Assembly: GCF_008033115.1 (NCBI RefSeq)
Contig: NZ_CP041203.1
Location: forward strand, 3,410,001-3,474,000
Direction of reading: 5' to 3'
From: Cellulomonas sp. Y8
Lineage (GTDB): Bacteria > Actinomycetota > Actinomycetes > Actinomycetales > Cellulomonadaceae
DNA length: 64,000 nt
Shown one piece after another: positions 59,308 to 64,000 of the stretch. The position numbers were made by a program, and so were the translations under genes. The notes under the pieces are model-generated. The model searched no databases. It saw only the letters and a program-made list of their open reading frames with translations, and was not told the DNA's origin. Within the stretch, counting starts at the first letter, position 1; every line of letters begins with the position of its first letter.

Positions 59308-59549
59308 GCGCGCGGGGCACCGGCCAGGCCGAGGCGATCCTCGCCGGCCTGGGCGGGGTGGGGAACATCGACGAGATCGAGCCGTGCACGACGCGGCTGC
59401 GGTCGCTCGTGAAGGAGCCGTCCCGGGTGGACGCCGCCGCCCTGCGCGCCGCCGGCGCGTTCGGCGTGATGGTGTCCGGCCGGGTGGTGCAGGTCGTGAT
59501 CGGCCCGAGCGTCGACACCCTCGCCTCCGACCTGGAGGACCTCATGTGA
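59304..59549 (+). CDS. PTS EIIB component, copy 1
   Basis: An 81-residue stand-alone IIB of the glucose/GlcNAc family. The phospho-cysteine is in IEPCTTRLRS. It overlaps the DasR-like gene by four bases. It differs from the next IIB by a longer start and RSLVKEPSRVDA in place of RVEVEDPSKVTE, so the two copies are clearly diverged paralogs. It should carry phosphate from IIA to the sugar in IIC. Confidence 0.9.
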   Translation: MSARGTGQAEAILAGLGGVGNIDEIEPCTTRLRSLVKEPSRVDAAALRAAGAFGVMVSGRVVQVVIGPSVDTLASDLEDLM

Positions 59550-59631
59550 CAGCCGCGGCCCGCGCGGGGCCGCCGCACGCCAGCACCGACCCGCCGCACC
59601 GCACCGGCGGGAAGCACGAAGGAGAAGAATC

Positions 59632-59862
59632 ATGAGCAAGGCAGAGCAGATCCTCGCCGGACTCGGCGGCGACGCGAACATCGTCGACCTCGAGCCCTGC
59701 ATCACCCGGCTGCGCGTCGAGGTCGAGGACCCGTCGAAGGTGACCGAGTCCGTCCTCAAGGCGGCCGGGGCGATCGCCGTGATGCAGTCCGGCACGGTCG
59801 TGCAGGTCATCGTCGGGCCCGAGGCGGACACGCTGGCCTCGGACATCGAGGACCTGCGCTGA
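59632..59862 (+). CDS. PTS EIIB component, copy 2
   Basis: A 76-residue IIB with phospho-cysteine in LEPCITRLRV. A GAAGGAGAA ribosome-binding site lies ahead of the ATG. Its stop overlaps the IIA start by one base (TGATG). It is more typical of the family than copy 1. Confidence 0.92.
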   Translation: MSKAEQILAGLGGDANIVDLEPCITRLRVEVEDPSKVTESVLKAAGAIAVMQSGTVVQVIVGPEADTLASDIEDLR

Positions 59863-60326
59863 TGGCGCTGACCGTCCTCGCGCCGGTCGCCGGGGTGGTG
59901 CACGCGCTCGCGGACGTGGACGACCCGGTGTTCGCCCAGGAGATCGTCGGCCCGGGTCTGGCCGTGCAGCCGGACGCGGAGTCCGGCGCCGGCCGCTCGG
60001 TCGTCGCCCCGGTGGCCGGCACCGTCGCCAAGCTGCACCCGCACGCGTTCGTGCTGCTCGCCGAGGGCGGCCGCGGCGTGCTGGTGCACCTCGGCATCAA
60101 CACCGTCCAGCTCGGCGGCGAGGGCTTCACGCTGCACGTCGCCGAGGGCGACGCCGTCGAGCAGGGCCAGCTCCTGGTCGAGTGGGACCCGGCGGCGGTC
60201 GAGGCCGGCGGGCGGTCGGCGATCTGCCCCGTCGTCGGGCTCGAGGCGCAGCCGGACTCGCTCACCCGGATCGCGGAGCCGGGCAGCCGCGTCGCGGCGG
60301 GCGACCCGCTGCTGCAGCTGGGCTGA
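59862..60326 (+). CDS. crr: PTS EIIA component (Crr-like)
   Basis: A 154-residue IIA of the glucose type. The two active-site histidines are His61 (KLHPHAF) and His76 (GVLVHLGIN); His76 takes phosphate from HPr. It may also signal carbon state, as Crr does in other bacteria. It is last in the dasR-IIB-IIB-IIA operon and is followed by a perfect hairpin. Confidence 0.94.
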   Translation: MALTVLAPVAGVVHALADVDDPVFAQEIVGPGLAVQPDAESGAGRSVVAPVAGTVAKLHPHAFVLLAEGGRGVLVHLGINTVQLGGEGFTLHVAEGDAVEQGQLLVEWDPAAVEAGGRSAICPVVGLEAQPDSLTRIAEPGSRVAAGDPLLQLG

Positions 60327-60336
60327 GCCCCCGTCG

Positions 60337-60366
60337 CCGGCCGGGACCCGCGAAGGTCCCGGCCGG
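60337..60366 (+). terminator. terminator of the PTS operon
   Basis: A perfect 12-bp stem (CCGGCCGGGACC at 60337-60348 with 60355-60366) and 6-base loop, ten bases after the IIA stop. Confidence 0.75.
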
Positions 60367-60408
60367 TGTCCCGGACGCGGCGCGAGCCCCGGCCGGATAC
60401 TGAACGGC

Positions 60409-61071
60409 ATGCTGCCCCGCCCGAGCACCCGCGACCTGCTGCGGTCGCTGCCCGCGCTCACCGGCGACCTGCCCGAGGTCGACCCGTACGCGCTGCCGGC
60501 GGACCCGGTCGACGCGTTCCAGGACTGGTTCGCCGCCGCCGTCGCCGCCGGCGTGCCCGAGCCGCACGCGCTCTGCCTGTCGACGGTCGGGCCCGACGGG
60601 GCACCGCACGCGCGCGTCGTGCTGCTCGCCGACGTCGCGGACGGGGCGTGGGTGTTCGCGAGCGACGCGCGGGCCGGCAAGGCTCAGGACCTCGCGGCCG
60701 AGCCGCGGGCGGCGCTGACGTTCTACTGGCAGCCGCTGGGCCGGCAGGTGCGGGTCGTCGGGCGGGCCCGGGCGCTGGATGCCGCGACCTGCGCGGCCGA
60801 CTTCCTGCGCCGGTCGCCGAGCTCGCGCGCCGCGGCGCTCGCGTCCCGGCCGGGGGAGCGGCTGCTGTCCGCCGAGGAGCTGCACGCCGCCGTGCAGCAG
60901 GCCCGCGCCCGGGTCGACCGGGAGCCCGGGCTGGTGCTGCCGACCTGGCAGCTGTGGGCGGTCGAGCCGGACGAGGTCGAGCTGTGGCAGGGCGACTCGG
61001 ACCGGGCGCACGTGCGGGTCCGGTACACCCGGGCCGAGGACCGGTGGGACCGGCACCTCGACTGGCCCTGA
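60409..61071 (+). CDS. pdxH: pyridoxamine 5'-phosphate oxidase
   Basis: A 220-residue FMN oxidase that makes pyridoxal 5'-phosphate. Conserved blocks are ALCLSTVGPDGAPHARVVLL, FASDARAGKAQDL, ALTFYWQPLGRQVRVVGRA and the C-terminal LWQGDSDRAHVRVRYTR...W.RHLDWP, which includes the substrate-binding Arg. It is a single gene that meets the acyltransferase-like gene end to end, six bases apart. Confidence 0.94.
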   Translation: MLPRPSTRDLLRSLPALTGDLPEVDPYALPADPVDAFQDWFAAAVAAGVPEPHALCLSTVGPDGAPHARVVLLADVADGAWVFASDARAGKAQDLAAEPRAALTFYWQPLGRQVRVVGRARALDAATCAADFLRRSPSSRAAALASRPGERLLSAEELHAAVQQARARVDREPGLVLPTWQLWAVEPDEVELWQGDSDRAHVRVRYTRAEDRWDRHLDWP

Positions 61072-61077
61072 GCGGCC

Positions 61078-62133
61078 TCAGTCCCGAGCCGCGGGCACCG
61101 CGTCGCGCGGGGGCAGCACGTCCGGCGACACGTCGGCCGCCCGGGCCGCCAGCGTGTGCAGCAGCCGCTCCAGCGGGCCCCGACCCAGCGCCGCGCGCCA
61201 CACCCAGCACGCCAGCACCGTCACGACCAGGAACGCGATCCAGGTGCCGGCCTCGGGCTCCCACACCACCGACTCCCCGAGCAGGGCGATCACCACGAGC
61301 TGCCCGGTGTAGGCGGTGAGCGCGAGCGCGCCGGTCGCGGCCAGCGGCGCCACCAGGGCGGGGACCGCGTCGGCCACGATCAGGCACAGGGCCAGCACCG
61401 CGAGGCCGACGCCGGTGTTCGCGGCCACCTCCAGGCCCGACGACGAGTGCGGTTCGGTGGTGACGAGCGCGACCAGGGTCGGGTCGCCGGCGAGCGTCCG
61501 GGTCAGCAGCGCGGACGCCGCGTGCGCGACGACCGCCAGCGCCACCCCGGCGCCGAGCAGCCGGAGTCGCACGCCGCGGTCCCGCAGGTCCATCCGCCCG
61601 ACGGCGAGGCCCACCAGCACGTACGCGAACCACACGACCGCCGGGTAGAAGTCGCCGACCAGCAGGTCCGTGAACTCCCGGCCCGGGAGCCGCAGGAGCA
61701 CCGGCTGGAGCGCGAGGTGCAGCAGCGGCCCGAACGCGGCGACGGCCACCGCCCCGCCGAGCAGCCGCCGCGGCGGCACGCCCAGCAGCGGCGTCGCGCA
61801 CGCGAACAGCACCGCGTACGTCGGCAGGATCACGGCGATCGGCGTGCCGAGCAGGATCACCGCCACCCCGATCCCGAGCACGGCGAACGCGCGGACCAGG
61901 ATCTTCGCGCGGGCCTGCACCCGCCGGACGCCGGTCACGGGCGCGGAGCCGCCGGAGATCAGCGCGACGGAGATCCCGGACAGCAGCACGAACAGCGCGG
62001 CCGACCGGCCGTCGACGACCTGCGCGAGCGACCAGGGCCACGGGTCGTCCGGCCCGCCGGGGCCGACGTGCGCGGTGAGCATGCCCAGCACCGCCAGGCC
62101 GCGGGCGACGTCCACCCCGGTGATCCGCTGCAT
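61078..62133 (-). CDS. DUF1624/acyltransferase-like multi-TM membrane protein
   Basis: A 351-residue protein with about ten membrane helices. The start RITGVDVARGLAVLGMLTAHVGP and the SAALFVLLSGISVALISGG block match heparan-alpha-glucosaminide acetyltransferase-like (DUF1624/DUF418) proteins. Later segments (TGALALTAYTGQLVVIALLGE) also fit. It probably moves an acyl group across the membrane to a surface polymer, but the acceptor is unknown. Confidence 0.82.
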   Translation of the reverse strand: MQRITGVDVARGLAVLGMLTAHVGPGGPDDPWPWSLAQVVDGRSAALFVLLSGISVALISGGSAPVTGVRRVQARAKILVRAFAVLGIGVAVILLGTPIAVILPTYAVLFACATPLLGVPPRRLLGGAVAVAAFGPLLHLALQPVLLRLPGREFTDLLVGDFYPAVVWFAYVLVGLAVGRMDLRDRGVRLRLLGAGVALAVVAHAASALLTRTLAGDPTLVALVTTEPHSSSGLEVAANTGVGLAVLALCLIVADAVPALVAPLAATGALALTAYTGQLVVIALLGESVVWEPEAGTWIAFLVVTVLACWVWRAALGRGPLERLLHTLAARAADVSPDVLPPRDAVPAARD

Positions 62134-62256
62134 GGCGCCACGCTAGCCGGGCGGCCGTCCGGGCGCGGGTGCCCCCGCCCACGTGACGTCGGCCGCATCG
62201 TCTCGCGGGTCGGGACGCGACGTACCGGGTACTGGAATGCCCGTCCCTGACCGGGC

Positions 62257-62262
62257 TACCGT
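62257..62262 (+). promoter_or_regulatory. -10 box TACCGT of the methyltransferase gene
   Basis: TACCGT ends six bases before the GTG at 62269; no ribosome-binding site is present, so a leaderless mRNA is likely. Confidence 0.5.
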
Positions 62263-62268
62263 CGGACT

Positions 62269-63090
62269 GTGACCGACACGCACCAGGCCGACATCTACAC
62301 CCACGGCCACCACGACAGCGTGCTGCGCTCCCACCGGTGGCGCACCGCGGAGAACTCGGCGGCCTACCTGCTGCCGGCCCTGCAGCCCGGCCAGTCCCTG
62401 CTCGACGTGGGCTGCGGCCCCGGCACCGTGACCGTCGACCTCGCGTCGCGGGTCGCGCCCGGTGCCGTCGTCGGCCTCGACCGCTCGGAGAAGGTGCTCG
62501 AGCTCGCCCGCGAGGAGGCCGCGAAGGCCGGCGCGGAGAACGTGACCTTCCAGGTCGGCGACGCCTACGCGCTGCCGTTCCCGGACGCGTCGTTCGACGT
62601 CGTGCACGCGCACCAGGTGCTGCAGCACCTCACCGACCCGGTCGCCGCCCTGCGCGAGCTGCGCCGCGTGACCCGGCCCGGCGGCGTCGTCGCCGTGCGG
62701 GACGCGGACTACGCCGGCATGACCTGGTTCCCCGCGTCGCCTGTGCTCGACGAGTGGTCCGCGCTCTACCACGAGGTCACCCAGGCCAACGGCGCCGAGG
62801 CCGACGCCGGCCGCCGGCTGCACTTCTGGGCGCTCGCGGCCGGGTTCGACCCGGACGGCCTCGTCGCCACGGCCGGGGTGTGGAGCTACGCGTCGGACGA
62901 GGACCGCACCTGGTGGGCCGAGCTGTGGGCCGAGCGCTGCGTCGTGTCGGACTTCGCCCGGCAGGCCGTCGAGCACGGGCTCGCCGACGAGGTGGGGCTC
63001 GAGCAGCTCGCCGCCGGCTGGCGCGAGTGGGGCACCCACCCGGACGGCTGGTTCGCGGTGCTGCACGGCGAGGTGCTGGCGCGCGTCTGA
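62269..63090 (+). CDS. class I SAM-dependent methyltransferase
   Basis: A 273-residue methyltransferase. Motif I is LLDVGCGPGTVTVDLA (about residue 45), followed by VVGLDRSEKVLELA, the acidic VGDAYALPFPDASFDVVHAHQVLQHL and RRVTRPGGVVAVRD. The core resembles UbiE/Methyltransf_11 proteins, and the C-terminal half is helical. The substrate is not known. Confidence 0.9.
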   Translation: MTDTHQADIYTHGHHDSVLRSHRWRTAENSAAYLLPALQPGQSLLDVGCGPGTVTVDLASRVAPGAVVGLDRSEKVLELAREEAAKAGAENVTFQVGDAYALPFPDASFDVVHAHQVLQHLTDPVAALRELRRVTRPGGVVAVRDADYAGMTWFPASPVLDEWSALYHEVTQANGAEADAGRRLHFWALAAGFDPDGLVATAGVWSYASDEDRTWWAELWAERCVVSDFARQAVEHGLADEVGLEQLAAGWREWGTHPDGWFAVLHGEVLARV

Positions 63091-63092
63091 CC

Positions 63093-63098
63093 TAGGCT
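63093..63098 (+). promoter_or_regulatory. -10 box TAGGCT of the FAH-family gene
   Basis: TAGGCT ends six bases before the GTG at 63105, spacing typical of leaderless actinobacterial mRNAs. Confidence 0.5.
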
Positions 63099-63104
63099 GG
63101 GGCC

Positions 63105-63887
63105 GTGCGCATCGCCAGGTTCACCAACGGAGACGACCCCCGCTACGCCCTCGTGGAGGGGGAGCCGGGTCAGGAGCAGCTCGTCGTCATCAGCGGCGAC
63201 CCGATCTACACCCCGGTGCAGCCCACCGGCGAGCGGATCCCGCTCGGCGACGGCGTCCGGCTGCTCGCCCCGGTGATCCCGCGGTCCAAGATCATCGGCG
63301 TCGGCCGGAACTACGTCGACCACGCCGCCGAGATGGGCAACGAGGTGCCGGCGTCGCCGCTGCTGTTCCTCAAGCCCAACACCGCCGTCGTCGGCCCGGA
63401 CGACCCGATCGTGCTGCCCGACTGGACCGAGGAGGTCTCGTACGAGGCCGAGCTCGCCGTCGTCATCGGCAAGGTCACCAAGGACGTCGCCCCCGAGCAC
63501 GCGCTCAGCAAGGTGTTCGGCTACACCGTCGCCAACGACGTCACCGCCCGCGACGCCCAGCGGTCCGACTCGCAGTGGACCCGGGCCAAGGGCTTCGACT
63601 CGTCCTGCCCGATCGGCCCGTGGGTCGTGCCGGGGCTCGATGTCGAGGACCTGGCCGTGCGGTCCCGGGTCAACGGCGAGGCCAAGCAGGACGGCCGGAC
63701 GTCGCAGATGGTGTTCGACGTCGCCTACCTGATCTCGTACATCTCCGAGGTGTTCACGCTGCTGCCGGGCGACATCATCCTCACCGGCACCCCGGCGGGC
63801 GTCGGCCTGCTGGCCGAGCGGGACGTCGTCGAGGTCGAGGTCGAGGAGATCGGCACCCTGCGCAACCCGGTGCTGCGCCGCTCCTGA
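63105..63887 (+). CDS. fumarylacetoacetate hydrolase family protein
   Basis: A 260-residue FAH-fold enzyme. KIIGVGRNYVDHAAEMG, the metal ligands in EVSYEAELAVVIGK and NDVTARDAQ, and GDIILTGTPAGVG identify the family. Members hydrolyse or decarboxylate 2-oxo acids (acylpyruvate, oxaloacetate). The position just upstream of gltX is common in actinobacteria and does not itself reveal the substrate. Confidence 0.92.
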   Translation: MRIARFTNGDDPRYALVEGEPGQEQLVVISGDPIYTPVQPTGERIPLGDGVRLLAPVIPRSKIIGVGRNYVDHAAEMGNEVPASPLLFLKPNTAVVGPDDPIVLPDWTEEVSYEAELAVVIGKVTKDVAPEHALSKVFGYTVANDVTARDAQRSDSQWTRAKGFDSSCPIGPWVVPGLDVEDLAVRSRVNGEAKQDGRTSQMVFDVAYLISYISEVFTLLPGDIILTGTPAGVGLLAERDVVEVEVEEIGTLRNPVLRRS

Positions 63888-63900
63888 GGTCGTGGGGCCG

Positions 63901-63929
63901 GAGCGCGGCGGGGGAGGCCCGCCGCGCTC
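63901..63929 (+). terminator. terminator between FAH-family gene and gltX
   Basis: A perfect 12-bp stem (63901-63912 with 63918-63929) and 5-base loop, directly followed by the gltX -10 box. Confidence 0.7.
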
Positions 63930-63931
63930 GC

Positions 63932-63937
63932 TAGGGT
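63932..63937 (+). promoter_or_regulatory. -10 box TAGGGT of gltX
   Basis: TAGGGT lies seven bases before the GTG at 63945, again at leaderless spacing. Confidence 0.5.
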
Positions 63938-63944
63938 GGAGCGC

Positions 63945-64000
63945 GTGAGTGCTGCTGCCCCCGCGACGCCGGTGCGCGTCCGCTTCTGCCCGTCCCCGAC
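63945..64000 (+). CDS. gltX: glutamyl-tRNA synthetase, 5' part only
   Basis: The first 18 codons, VSAAAPATPVRVRFCPSP followed by T, match the start of GltX, where RVRFCPSPTG leads into the HIGH nucleotide-binding region. The gene runs off the window. A non-discriminating enzyme would be the natural partner of the gatCAB genes at 10685-14002. Confidence 0.85.
   Translation, partial: MSAAAPATPVRVRFCPSP

Overview
The window is about 74% G+C. Codon use is strongly G/C at third positions, GTG starts are common, many genes overlap by 1-4 bases, and many start codons lie 6-8 bases downstream of a TANNNT -10 box (probable leaderless mRNAs). Together with DasR-type sugar control, CimA, a WYL regulator and actinobacterial-type Erm, this points to an actinobacterium of the Micrococcales. 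A Cellulomonas-like organism is my best guess (inference, not proven). The region looks like ordinary chromosome. I see no prophage, insertion sequence, CRISPR array, rRNA or tRNA.

Layout. 1-5300: a kinase-like gene divergent from a sulfur-transfer/tRNA-thiolation operon (cysteine desulfurase, mnmA, a MetE-like gene, a small membrane protein). 4900-6130: two paralogous XRE regulators flanking a small gene, with a shared upstream motif. 6200-14000: ligA, a GNAT gene with a frameshift at its end, a CpaE-labelled orphan family, a broken AAA+ ATPase remnant, and gatCAB. 14100-19800: acetyltransferase, two DoxX transcription units made by tandem duplication, photolyase, MerR/TipAS regulator, VOC protein. 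19900-37000: a branched-chain amino acid region with two different ilvD genes, an ABC exporter, an alpha-glucosidase, then ilvBNC, leuB, ilvE and cimA. Both ilvBNC and cimA sit behind a leader peptide plus attenuator.

37000-48400: glycerate kinase, a secreted-domain protein, a dehydrogenase, a toxin-antitoxin pair, an erm methyltransferase behind a leader peptide with an Arg-Pro-Arg motif and switchable hairpins, a frameshifted lipoate ligase, DUF202 pair, YggS, a WYL regulator divergent from a drug-type ABC exporter, and YbaK. 48480-52400: a TPP riboswitch controlling a ykoFEDC-type thiamine/HMP ECF transporter. 52500-56400: VIT-family transporter, a frameshifted DEAD/DEAH helicase, RNase HI. 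56400-60330: an N-acetylglucosamine PTS (HPr, IIC, two IIB, IIA) around a DasR-like regulator with three operator-like sites. 60400-64000: pdxH, an acyltransferase-like membrane protein, a methyltransferase, an FAH-family hydrolase and the start of gltX.

Points that deserve attention: the Erm leader with mutually exclusive RNA pairings; the attenuator on cimA; the DoxX unit duplication including promoter and terminator; a 56-bp palindromic element present twice; and three genes each broken by one homopolymer-type indel, which may be sequence errors rather than biology.
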